A stretch of 61,800 nucleotides of DNA from Enterococcus avium ATCC 14025 (GTDB taxonomy: Bacteria > Bacillota > Bacilli > Lactobacillales > Enterococcaceae): the NCBI RefSeq assembly GCF_000406965.1, contig NZ_KE136364.1, forward strand, positions 332,271 to 394,070. Reading direction: 5' to 3'. The notes under the pieces are model-generated. The model was not told the DNA's origin. It made no database searches and worked only from the letters and a program-made list of their open reading frames with translations. Made by a program: the position numbers and the translations under genes. Below are positions 53,826 through 61,306 of this stretch, piece by piece. Each line of letters starts with the position of its first letter. Position 1 is the first letter of the stretch.

Positions 53826-54233
53826 ATGCGTAAAGTTCCACCGATTTTAAAGCCAATCGCTCTTCTGACCCTGTCAATCTTGATAGCGACGACTACAGGA
53901 ATTTTAAATAATTCGAGTTATCGACAGGTTAAAGCAACGACACCGACAACTTCGACGACAGAATCTACGAATCCTACGACCGATTCTTCTCGTGATCTAA
54001 ATAGCATTACCAATGAAACAAGTACAGCCGATGAAGTGACACCGACTGAAGAGTCGAAGGCTAATAATACTATTCAAGAAAGCACGGCTGGAAACAATCA
54101 GGTTGAAAATACACAACCTTCAACAGAAAGCAGCTCTGTAACAGCTCAAACCTCAACGGAGGCATCGCAGACGACGCCCACACAGCAGCCAGCTGATGCT
54201 CCAATTGGTTCAGAAGCAGGTGGTAATCAATGA
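53826..54233 (+). CDS. Secreted Thr/Ser-rich low-complexity protein, function unknown
   Basis: The 135-residue protein has a signal peptide (basic start, hydrophobic core about 11-27, likely cut after VKA near residue 37). The rest is almost wholly Thr, Ser, Glu, Gln, Asn and Pro with no folded domain, no LPXTG anchor and no second membrane segment. GAAAGGAAG precedes the ATG. Its TGA overlaps the ATG of the next gene, so the two products are probably made together. I do not recognise the family. Confidence 0.7.
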   Translation: MRKVPPILKPIALLTLSILIATTTGILNNSSYRQVKATTPTTSTTESTNPTTDSSRDLNSITNETSTADEVTPTEESKANNTIQESTAGNNQVENTQPSTESSSVTAQTSTEASQTTPTQQPADAPIGSEAGGNQ

Positions 54234-54961
54234 CGATACTTTTAGATATTATTAATGGGCTAAATAAGTTTTTAGGATTTTTAGATATCAGTCCGAAGTA
54301 CTCAAATCGAGCATACACTTTGTTGAGTATTATTCCAACTGTGTATATTTTACGAATTGTTTATGGATTGTGGCTTAATCAAAACTATCTGCAATTAGTA
54401 CTCTATGGGTTAATCTTTATTGTTTTAGTGTATTTCTTCGTTTTGAATTTCTTTTATTACTTTTTGGATAGAAATGTGAAGGGAGATATTACACAGCTTT
54501 TTGTTAAATATCTACCGGATGATGCCTTCAATATTCAAAATGAACAACCTAGAAAAAATAAGAAAGTTTTTGGTCAGGCCAAAGAAATTTCAGTTGACTT
54601 CAATGAAGATTATCAATTAAAACTCGCTGAAAACATCCAATCACTAATTGATAAAAAAGAGATTGTAACGCGAGATCTTTCTAAAGAAGAAGGATTTTTA
54701 ATCGACGAAAATACATTGTATCCCTATTATTATGTTAAGCAAGTCGATACAGGGATATATCAGTTACAGATTGGTAGAAATTATCGTGAATTGGAAACGA
54801 TTGGAACCATTCGACATGTCGAACCACTAAAACCGATTGGATTATTTATCGTCGGTGGAGATTTTGTTAAGGAGGGCATACGATACCATGAACCTTATCG
54901 CTTAAAATTTTTAGTCAGAGTAGAAGAAAGCACTACACGAACTCGCCGTAGTAAAAAATAA
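54230..54961 (+). CDS. Membrane protein with two or three N-terminal helices and a cytoplasmic domain (possibly DUF6681)
   Basis: The 243-residue protein begins with an amphipathic stretch MTILLDIINGLNKFLGFLDISPKY, then helices at about 28-50 and 55-85, and a charged soluble domain of about 155 residues that ends in a basic TTRTRRSKK tail. It resembles an uncharacterised family found in enterococci and lactobacilli (possibly DUF6681; name from memory). The ATGA overlap with the preceding gene indicates translational coupling. A bidirectional terminator follows. Confidence 0.7.
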   Translation: MTILLDIINGLNKFLGFLDISPKYSNRAYTLLSIIPTVYILRIVYGLWLNQNYLQLVLYGLIFIVLVYFFVLNFFYYFLDRNVKGDITQLFVKYLPDDAFNIQNEQPRKNKKVFGQAKEISVDFNEDYQLKLAENIQSLIDKKEIVTRDLSKEEGFLIDENTLYPYYYVKQVDTGIYQLQIGRNYRELETIGTIRHVEPLKPIGLFIVGGDFVKEGIRYHEPYRLKFLVRVEESTTRTRRSKK

Positions 54962-55023
54962 ATACCGTCTGATCAAGAGCCGCTTTCTAAATAGAATGAG
55001 CTTTGATCAGAACGGTATTTTTA
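54961..55023. terminator. Bidirectional terminator between the membrane-protein gene and the siderophore-binding gene
   Basis: AATACCG...CTGATCAA (54961-54976) pairs with TTGATCAG...CGGTATT (55003-55019), with T-runs on both strands. It overlaps both stop codons. Confidence 0.85.
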
Positions 55024-55947
55024 TTTTAAGACATCTCGAATATTTTCCACCATTTTTGTATAAGCGATGGGACCATTGTACAACCAGCTTGACTCTCCAT
55101 CAAATTCAAATAGTCGGTTGTTTTTGACAGCTGGAATATTGCTCCATAACGGATCTTTAAACATCGCAGCACCAGAATCGCTATTGACTAAGAAAATATA
55201 ATCCGCGTCAAGTTGTGACAGGCTTTCTAAAGAGACTTGAGAAAAATCTGCCGTTGCTTTTTTACTGATATCTTTTGTCAGTTGAGGAACTTCAAATCCA
55301 AGTTCTTTATATAGTAGTTGCCCACTTGAACGATTATCCGCTACCATGAAGGCTGAATTATTTGTTACCCATAATACGGCAGCTGACTTGCCGTTGATTT
55401 GCTCTTTCAGATCCTTTTTAGTTTGGTCAATGAGTTGATCATAGTCTTTTTCCACTTTTTTGGCTTGGTCTTTTTTATCCAAAACGTTGCCGATATCTTC
55501 TAATTGCTCCCGCCAAGTGACGTTCCCACCATTTTTTACAACATAGGTTGGTGCAATCTTAGAATACTCTTTGTATTTTCCGCCTTCAAGTGACCCGTTT
55601 GCTCCAATTAATAACAGATCAGGTTCAAATTTCAATACAGCTTCATAGGGTAAGTCGTAATTAATAGTCGGAATATCTTTTAGTTCATCTTGTAAGTAAT
55701 TTTGAATTTTTCCTTCACCGACTGTCCACTGAGCAATCGGTTTTTCGTTTAGAGCCACTAAGTAATCCTCTAAATAGGAGGCAATGATACGTTTCGGTTT
55801 ATTAGGGATTTTCACTTTATGATCTTGCGCATCGGTCATCGTTCGCACGTCATTGTTTTTATCTTTACTCTCACTGCTTTGCCCACAAGCAGTTAAGCTG
55901 ATTAAAGCCAGCAGAGAAAATGTACCTAAAATTATTTTTTTTAGCAT
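55021..55947 (-). CDS. Iron-siderophore ABC transporter substrate-binding lipoprotein (FecB/FhuD type)
   Basis: The 308-residue lipoprotein has lipobox LTAC (Cys21) and a type III (two-lobed, helix-linked) binding fold: IIASYLEDYLVALNEKPIAQW, LKFEPDLLLIGANG, DYIFLVNSDSG. It captures ferric siderophores at the cell surface. It is divergent from the ATPase/permease genes and both sides carry Fur-type boxes, so it belongs to the same uptake system. AAAGGAG precedes the ATG. The ligand cannot be fixed from sequence. Confidence 0.9.
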   Translation of the reverse strand: MLKKIILGTFSLLALISLTACGQSSESKDKNNDVRTMTDAQDHKVKIPNKPKRIIASYLEDYLVALNEKPIAQWTVGEGKIQNYLQDELKDIPTINYDLPYEAVLKFEPDLLLIGANGSLEGGKYKEYSKIAPTYVVKNGGNVTWREQLEDIGNVLDKKDQAKKVEKDYDQLIDQTKKDLKEQINGKSAAVLWVTNNSAFMVADNRSSGQLLYKELGFEVPQLTKDISKKATADFSQVSLESLSQLDADYIFLVNSDSGAAMFKDPLWSNIPAVKNNRLFEFDGESSWLYNGPIAYTKMVENIRDVLK

Positions 55948-55967
55948 AAAAAAACTCCTTTGAAGTT

Positions 55968-55988
55968 AATTGAGAAATATTCTCAATT
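55968..55988 (-). promoter_or_regulatory. Fur-type operator of the binding-protein gene
   Basis: A perfect 9-3-9 palindrome, AATTGAGAA-ATA-TTCTCAATT, lies just after the -10 box. It keeps the TGAnAA...TTnTCA core of Gram-positive Fur boxes. Confidence 0.75.
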
Positions 55989-55991
55989 GCT

Positions 55992-56020
55992 ATTATTACT
56001 GAAAGACATAAGGGTGTCAA
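55992..56020 (-). promoter_or_regulatory. Promoter of the binding-protein gene
   Basis: On the minus strand a perfect TTGACA (56015-56020) and AATAAT (55992-55997) are separated by 17 bp. Confidence 0.75.
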
Positions 56021-56043
56021 CCGTAATTTTTTCTAAATGATAG

Positions 56044-56072
56044 TTGACGTAGATAACAAATAAGCTCATAAT
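56044..56072 (+). promoter_or_regulatory. Promoter of the siderophore ABC operon
   Basis: TTGACG (56044-56049) and CATAAT (56067-56072) are separated by 17 bp; a Fur-type box follows at once. Confidence 0.75.
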
Positions 56073-56087
56073 TGAGAACGATTATCA
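56073..56087 (+). promoter_or_regulatory. Fur-type operator of the siderophore ABC operon
   Basis: TGAGAACGATTATCA matches the 7-1-7 Fur consensus TGATAATNATTATCA with two mismatches. It overlaps the start of transcription. Confidence 0.8.
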
Positions 56088-56105
56088 GAGAAATGAGGAA
56101 AGTCT

Positions 56106-56894
56106 ATGACAAAATTGAATACCACTGATCTTTCAATCGGGTATGATAAAAAAATTGTCGTAAACGATATTACCGTAGAAATCCCTAAAGGTCAGATCAC
56201 TAGTTTGATTGGTCCAAATGGTAGTGGAAAATCGACTTTACTAAAAACCTTAGCTCGAATTCTTGAGCCTGCCAAAGGTGAAGTTTTTATTGACGGTGAG
56301 AATATTCAACGTTTAGATACCAAAACAGTCGCACAAAAAATCGCTTCATTATCACAAACCAGTACACAAATCAGCGGGCTGACTGTTGAAGAAATAGTTG
56401 CCTATGGTCGTTTCCCATATCAGAAAGGTTTTTCAGGCTTAAAAGAACAGGATCATCATTTGATTAATTGGGCGATAGAGGCAACGAATCTACAAGAATT
56501 GAAAGAGCGGACATTAATTACGTTATCTGGTGGCCAGCAGCAACGAGTATGGATCGCTATGGCTTTAGCTCAAGACACGGATATTTTAATTTTGGATGAA
56601 CCCATTACTTTTTTAGACCCTGCTCATCAATTAGAAATATTGGAGTTGTTACAAGGAATCAATCGTCAGGGAAAAACAATCTTAATGACAATTCATGATT
56701 TGAATCATGCTTCGCGTTTCTCCGATTACTTGTTAGGAATGAAAAATGGTGAGTTGATTTTTCAAGGTACACCAAAGGAGATTTTTACTGCAGAGAAATT
56801 ATTGAATCTTTTTGACATTCAAGCAACCTTTGCCACGATGCCTAATAGCGACAAACCGTTAGTTCTTGCTTATGATTTAGTAAAGGAGCACTAG
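56106..56894 (+). CDS. Iron-siderophore ABC transporter ATP-binding protein (FecE/FhuC type)
   Basis: The 262-residue ATPase has Walker A GPNGSGKST, Q-loop LSQTS, signature LSGGQQQR, Walker B ILILDEP and switch His in MTIHDLNHA, with the FecE/FhuC spacing. GAGGAAAG precedes the ATG. It is first in an operon with two permeases, 2 and 3 bp apart, and an SGNH hydrolase. Confidence 0.93.
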   Translation: MTKLNTTDLSIGYDKKIVVNDITVEIPKGQITSLIGPNGSGKSTLLKTLARILEPAKGEVFIDGENIQRLDTKTVAQKIASLSQTSTQISGLTVEEIVAYGRFPYQKGFSGLKEQDHHLINWAIEATNLQELKERTLITLSGGQQQRVWIAMALAQDTDILILDEPITFLDPAHQLEILELLQGINRQGKTILMTIHDLNHASRFSDYLLGMKNGELIFQGTPKEIFTAEKLLNLFDIQATFATMPNSDKPLVLAYDLVKEH

Positions 56895-56896
56895 AA

Positions 56897-57880
56897 ATGG
56901 CAAAACGAAAATACTTTTTTCCGATTGTTTTTCTGTTACTATTAGTAGCTATGTTTTTTTCCCTGCGCTATGGAGCGGTTACCAGCAAGTGGTCAGATGT
57001 CACTCAGGCTTTACTGCACTTTGATTCGAATAATCAGGGGGAACAATTGATTCGATATCTGCGTCTGCCGCGTATGTTAGGAGCTATTTCGGTTGGAGCG
57101 GCTTTTGCTATTTCTGGAGCATTGATCCAAGGAATCACTTCAAATCCAATCGCTGACTCTGGGTTATTAGGAATCAATTCAGGAGCAGGTCTAGGTCTTG
57201 CCTTGGTTTTTGCTTTCAATACAAATCCTTCACCAACTATGGGAGTGCTAGGTTCATTTATCGGAGCCTCGGTCTCGCTGTTTTTGATTTATCTAGTTTC
57301 AACTAAAATCTCATTTGGATTATCTCCAGTCCGAATTATTTTATTGGGTGCTGCTTTGAGTTCTTTTTTTACAGCTATAAGCCAAAGTATCAGTTTGCTT
57401 TTTGATCTGAATCAAGATATGACCTTTTGGTTTGTGGGAGGAACGTCTAATCTTACTTGGAATCAATTGCAGGTAATCACTCCAGTAATTGTAGTGGGTG
57501 TTATTGGTACATGTTTAATCAGCCCACAAATTACGTTACTGAGTTTAGGAGATGAAACAGCAATTTCGTTGGGGAAAAATCCCAGTCGGATTCGACAACT
57601 AAGCATGTTACTTGTTTTACTATTAGCAGGGAGTTCTGTAGCTTTAGTTGGAACAATCGGTTTCATTGGGTTGATAGTTCCTCATGTCGTTCGTTTTTTT
57701 GTCGGACATGATTATCGTTATGTCATTCCTGCTTCCGGCTTATTTGGTGCCCTATTTTTCGTTATAGCTGATATTGCTTCCCGTTTAATCGCACCACCTT
57801 TAGAAACACCGGCTGGAGTAATTATTACGATTATTGGAGTACCGTTTTTACTTTTACAAATTAGGAAGGGAAGCTTATAG
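56897..57880 (+). CDS. Iron-siderophore ABC transporter permease (FecCD family), subunit 1
   Basis: The 327-residue permease has about ten helices. FecCD motifs are RLPRMLGAISVGAAFAISGALIQG, NPIADSGLLGINSGAG and GTIGFIGLIVPHVVRFFVG. It probably forms a heterodimer with the next protein. AAAGGAG precedes the ATG, overlapping the end of the ATPase gene. Confidence 0.94.
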   Translation: MAKRKYFFPIVFLLLLVAMFFSLRYGAVTSKWSDVTQALLHFDSNNQGEQLIRYLRLPRMLGAISVGAAFAISGALIQGITSNPIADSGLLGINSGAGLGLALVFAFNTNPSPTMGVLGSFIGASVSLFLIYLVSTKISFGLSPVRIILLGAALSSFFTAISQSISLLFDLNQDMTFWFVGGTSNLTWNQLQVITPVIVVGVIGTCLISPQITLLSLGDETAISLGKNPSRIRQLSMLLVLLLAGSSVALVGTIGFIGLIVPHVVRFFVGHDYRYVIPASGLFGALFFVIADIASRLIAPPLETPAGVIITIIGVPFLLLQIRKGSL

Positions 57881-57883
57881 CTT

Positions 57884-58873
57884 ATGAAGAAAAAAATTAG
57901 TTGGCTGATAGTGCTTCTTTTACTGATTATTGGGATGATACTCAGTCTTACGGTAGGGACGATTCCATTAACAATATCCGAACTGTTGCAAGTTTTTCAT
58001 CGAACTGCTACGACTGCACAACAATTAATTGTTTTTGATTTTAGATTTCCTCGAATGCTAGTGTCGATATTAGCAGGTATGGGTTTAGCAGTATCGGGTT
58101 ATTTATTTCAAACAATCACACACAATGATTTGGCTGACCCAGGAATTTTGGGAATTAATGCTGGTGCTGGTTTAATAGTTCTCATTTATTTAGGCTTTTT
58201 TGCATCAGGCGAAACCAGCTGGTTTTTACCACTGATTGCTTGTGCTGGTAGTTTTGCAGCGACAGGATTGGTTTATTATTTTGGGCGTCAATCAAAGCGT
58301 ATTACTCCCAATCGACTGCTTTTAGCGGGTATTGCAGTAAATGCTGGTATTTCGGCCTTAACATTGATAGGCACTATACGAGTTTCTAAAGATAATTATC
58401 AATTCGTAACAGCTTGGCTGGCAGGAACGATTTGGGGAACGACTTGGCGGCATGTTTTACTTCTGATTCCTTGGATCATTTGTATAGTGCCTTTGCTATT
58501 ATTAAAGGGACGTTCTTTGGAGGTTTTGGAGTTAGGAGATGAGATAGCCGTTGGCCTGGGAGTGAAATTGAAACGAACACAGTTGTTCTTTTTAATTTGT
58601 GCAGTTTGTTTAGCAGCTGTTAGTGTTTCGATTGCTGGCAGTATCAGTTTTATTGGATTAATCGCCTCTCATATTGCTCAACAGTCCGTTAAACGAAAAA
58701 ATAATCAAACGTTGCTGATGACTGCTATGATTGGTGGTATTTTGTTACTATTTAGCGATGTTTTGGCTAGGATTATTCTCCCAGATGGTGAAATGGCGGC
58801 GGGAATTATTGTGTCTTTGATAGGCGCTCCATACTTCATTTTAAAGCTTCTAAAAAAAAGTAATGAAAGATGA
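57884..58873 (+). CDS. Iron-siderophore ABC transporter permease (FecCD family), subunit 2
   Basis: The 329-residue permease pairs with the preceding one. Motifs are RFPRMLVSILAGMGLAVSGYLFQ, NDLADPGILGINAGAG and GSISFIGLIASHIAQQSV. Its TGA at 58871-58873 lies inside the ribosome site of the SGNH hydrolase gene, so that gene is translationally coupled. Confidence 0.94.
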   Translation: MKKKISWLIVLLLLIIGMILSLTVGTIPLTISELLQVFHRTATTAQQLIVFDFRFPRMLVSILAGMGLAVSGYLFQTITHNDLADPGILGINAGAGLIVLIYLGFFASGETSWFLPLIACAGSFAATGLVYYFGRQSKRITPNRLLLAGIAVNAGISALTLIGTIRVSKDNYQFVTAWLAGTIWGTTWRHVLLLIPWIICIVPLLLLKGRSLEVLELGDEIAVGLGVKLKRTQLFFLICAVCLAAVSVSIAGSISFIGLIASHIAQQSVKRKNNQTLLMTAMIGGILLLFSDVLARIILPDGEMAAGIIVSLIGAPYFILKLLKKSNER

Positions 58874-58884
58874 GGAGAGATTGG

Positions 58885-59880
58885 ATGGTTTGGACTACGA
58901 TATGGAGTCATGCACAACGAGGAATCGCTCAGCACAGTATAGCAGAAGGAGTGATCAATCTAACGTTGAAGCAAATTGCCCCAGTTAAGAAAATTCGTTT
59001 GGTATTTGCAAATGAATATGGTCAGCAAACACAGAAGGTTCAAAATTTATCAGTAAAAACGGATAAATGTTGTCAGTTTATTTCTGACTTTTCGCTTGCT
59101 CCAAATGAACTTTTCAAGACAAAATCTATTTTGATTGATCCTAGTGCGAGAACATGGCAGCTCACTTTTCATATTACTTCAATTGAAAGCGGCTTTGCCT
59201 ATAATGATGCTGATTTTTTGCCAGAATCGAAAAAAATCGATTTTTGTTCAGGATTATTAGCGATTGAGGCAGAGCTCGATGGAAAATGTATTATTGCTTT
59301 GGGGGATTCCTTAACTGAAGGCGCTACTTGGACAACGCCATTGCAAAGAAACCTGCGGAAGCAAAATACTTATTTAGTTAATCAAGGGATAAATGGTAGC
59401 TGCTTATTGAAGCCAAGCAGTGATAACGCGAACACTGAGAAACAAAATCTTTTTTATGGTTTTGGTGGATTACGTCGATTGGAAGAGTGTTTGCTTAGCC
59501 ATAGCAATGTTAGCAAAGTTCTTTTATCTCTTGGCGTGAATGACCTAATCAACGGTGAACTTACACTGGAGACTTTCAAAACAGGAATCAGAGAAATGAT
59601 TCATCTTTGCAACGTCAGTGGGGTAGACTACCAATTGTGTACATTAACACCGTGTTTGGGCTATCCTGGAATGAATCAAACAAAAGAGAACCTGCGTAAA
59701 GAAATAAATCAGTGGTTGCTCGATAATTATCGACAAGTTTGGGATTTTTCTAAGATTGTGGGGGAAGCTTCTGGACATTTATATTCATTATTTGATAGCG
59801 GTGATCATTTGCACTTCAATGCAGTCGCTGGATTAGCTATCGCGCGTCAAATTTCTAGTGATTTTGTTAAAGGGGAGTAA
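58885..59880 (+). CDS. SGNH/GDSL-type hydrolase in the siderophore uptake operon
   Basis: The 331-residue protein has an N-terminal region of about 130 residues with beta-rich pattern, then an SGNH hydrolase domain with all four blocks: GDSLTEG (Ser142), NQGINGS (Gly), LGVND (Asn) and DHLHFN (Asp/His). There is no signal peptide, so it acts in the cytoplasm. The ATG at 58885 is six bases after GAGGAGA; an ATG at 58870 overlaps that site. Its place after FecCD permeases suggests it opens imported ferric siderophores, like the unrelated esterases of Gram-negative and Bacillus systems. That role is inference. Confidence 0.85.
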   Translation: MVWTTIWSHAQRGIAQHSIAEGVINLTLKQIAPVKKIRLVFANEYGQQTQKVQNLSVKTDKCCQFISDFSLAPNELFKTKSILIDPSARTWQLTFHITSIESGFAYNDADFLPESKKIDFCSGLLAIEAELDGKCIIALGDSLTEGATWTTPLQRNLRKQNTYLVNQGINGSCLLKPSSDNANTEKQNLFYGFGGLRRLEECLLSHSNVSKVLLSLGVNDLINGELTLETFKTGIREMIHLCNVSGVDYQLCTLTPCLGYPGMNQTKENLRKEINQWLLDNYRQVWDFSKIVGEASGHLYSLFDSGDHLHFNAVAGLAIARQISSDFVKGE

Positions 59881-59938
59881 TCCTCTTTTTATTTTGGTTC
59901 GATTTTGTTAGTATTTTTAGATAAGAAGGTGAATATGT

Positions 59939-60478
59939 ATGGAGAAAGAGAAACTTAGAAAACGTGCGATTGCTCGTTTGCAAAAATTGGCTGATAGCAA
60001 AGAGCGAATGAATCAAGTTGAATGCGTTCTTGAGAAATTATTTCAAAGTAATGCTTGGAAAGAAGCTACCAGCATTGGTGTTACAATGTCAACTCAGTTT
60101 GAGTTTCCAACTTCATCGGTGATTCAACGTGCTTTTGAGACGGGAAAAAAAGTCGCTGTTCCTAAGTCGCTGCCTAAAGGAGAGATGATTTTCCATTGGG
60201 TAGACACGGATACGGTATTTTACACAACAAGATTTGGCGTGGCTGAACCTGAAACGGAAGACATTGCAAGATCTAATGAGTTAGATTTATTGATTGTTCC
60301 AGGATTAGCATTTAATCGTGCAGGATATCGTGTCGGTTTTGGTGGTGGCTACTATGATCGCTATTTGGCAAATTACAAAGGAAAAACCTGCAGTCTGGTT
60401 TTTGTTGAACAATTAATGGAAGCCTGGCAGGTAGAAGATTTTGATCAACCAGTCCAGCAATTGTTTCTTTCAATGTAA
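59939..60478 (+). CDS. 5-formyltetrahydrofolate cyclo-ligase
   Basis: This enzyme converts 5-formyl-THF to 5,10-methenyl-THF with ATP. The 179-residue protein has the ATP-binding lysine/arginine N-terminus KLRKRAIARLQKL, VAVPKSLPKGEM, and the C-terminal signature LIVPGLAFNRAGYRVGFGGGYYDRYL. AGAAGGTG precedes the ATG. It is 58 bp after the SGNH gene with no terminator between, and 33 bp before the rhomboid gene, the usual neighbour in Firmicutes. Confidence 0.94.
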   Translation: MEKEKLRKRAIARLQKLADSKERMNQVECVLEKLFQSNAWKEATSIGVTMSTQFEFPTSSVIQRAFETGKKVAVPKSLPKGEMIFHWVDTDTVFYTTRFGVAEPETEDIARSNELDLLIVPGLAFNRAGYRVGFGGGYYDRYLANYKGKTCSLVFVEQLMEAWQVEDFDQPVQQLFLSM

Positions 60479-60511
60479 CAAAAAAAGACGAAAAATGAGA
60501 GAGGTAGATAT

Positions 60512-61180
60512 ATGAGAAAAGATAGACCTTATGTGATGTATACGTTTTTTGCGATTAATACGATCGTATTTCTGATGCAGTATTTACTACCGGGACTATC
60601 GATCGAGAATCAATTAGGAATGTTTGCACCATCAATCATTTGGCAGCAACAATATTGGCGCTTTATCACGCCTATGTTTATTCATTTTGGGTTGATGCAT
60701 TTTGCCTTGAATGGCGTGGTTCTGTATTATATGGGACAACAATGTGAAGCTATTTTTGGTCATTGGCGTTTTGCAATAATCTACTTATTAAGCGGCATCA
60801 TGGGAAATTTTGCTAGTTTTGCATTCAATCAGCCTACGACATTATCCGGCGGGGCAAGTACAGCAATTTTTGGGTTGTTCGGAGCCTTTTTAGTAGTCGG
60901 GTTGCATTATCGTGATAATGGAGCGATTCAGGCCTTGACACGCCAATTTGCCCTTTTCATTTTGATGAATCTTGCTTTTGGTCTGTTTGATTCAACGATT
61001 GATATCTGGGGGCACTTAGGCGGTATTATCGGTGGGGCGTTATCTGGTTGGGCACTAGCAGTTCCATATTCACAGGATCGTTTTTCAACTCGTGGACGAG
61101 TTACCTCCATTTTATTCTTCATTTTTGCGGTGGTCATTTTTGTATTTTTTGGATTAAGAAAATTTAGTATGTATCAATAA
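60512..61180 (+). CDS. Rhomboid family intramembrane serine protease
   Basis: The 222-residue membrane protein has about seven helices. The catalytic dyad is S116 in LSGGASTAIFG and H168 in IDIWGHLGG; the oxyanion-stabilising Asn is in MHFALNG. It cleaves membrane proteins within the bilayer; substrates unknown. AGAGAGG precedes the ATG. In relatives a yqgQ-glk pair often follows; here the gene is closed by a terminator and then an IS91-type element. Confidence 0.93.
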   Translation: MRKDRPYVMYTFFAINTIVFLMQYLLPGLSIENQLGMFAPSIIWQQQYWRFITPMFIHFGLMHFALNGVVLYYMGQQCEAIFGHWRFAIIYLLSGIMGNFASFAFNQPTTLSGGASTAIFGLFGAFLVVGLHYRDNGAIQALTRQFALFILMNLAFGLFDSTIDIWGHLGGIIGGALSGWALAVPYSQDRFSTRGRVTSILFFIFAVVIFVFFGLRKFSMYQ

Positions 61181-61181
61181 T

Positions 61182-61207
61182 GCGGACGAATGTAGTTCGC
61201 TTTTTTT
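61182..61207 (+). terminator. Terminator after the rhomboid gene
   Basis: GCGGAC (61182-61187) pairs with GTTCGC (61195-61200), with one wobble, followed by seven T. Confidence 0.75.
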
Positions 61208-61234
61208 AAACATTAAAGGAAGTATAACATTTTA

Positions 61235-61272
61235 AGCGGTCAAAGGATTGATACATCAATCTTTTGACCGCT
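61235..61272. repeat. Long hairpin before the IS91-type transposase
   Basis: Two 18-base arms (61235-61252 and 61255-61272) are complementary apart from one wobble. It lies 34 bp before the transposase ATG. It could be a terminator (T follows) or the terminal hairpin of the IS91-type element, which use such structures at their ends. Confidence 0.75.
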
Positions 61273-61306
61273 TTTCATCTGGTCTTTTTCCTATTAAACT
61301 GGAGAT

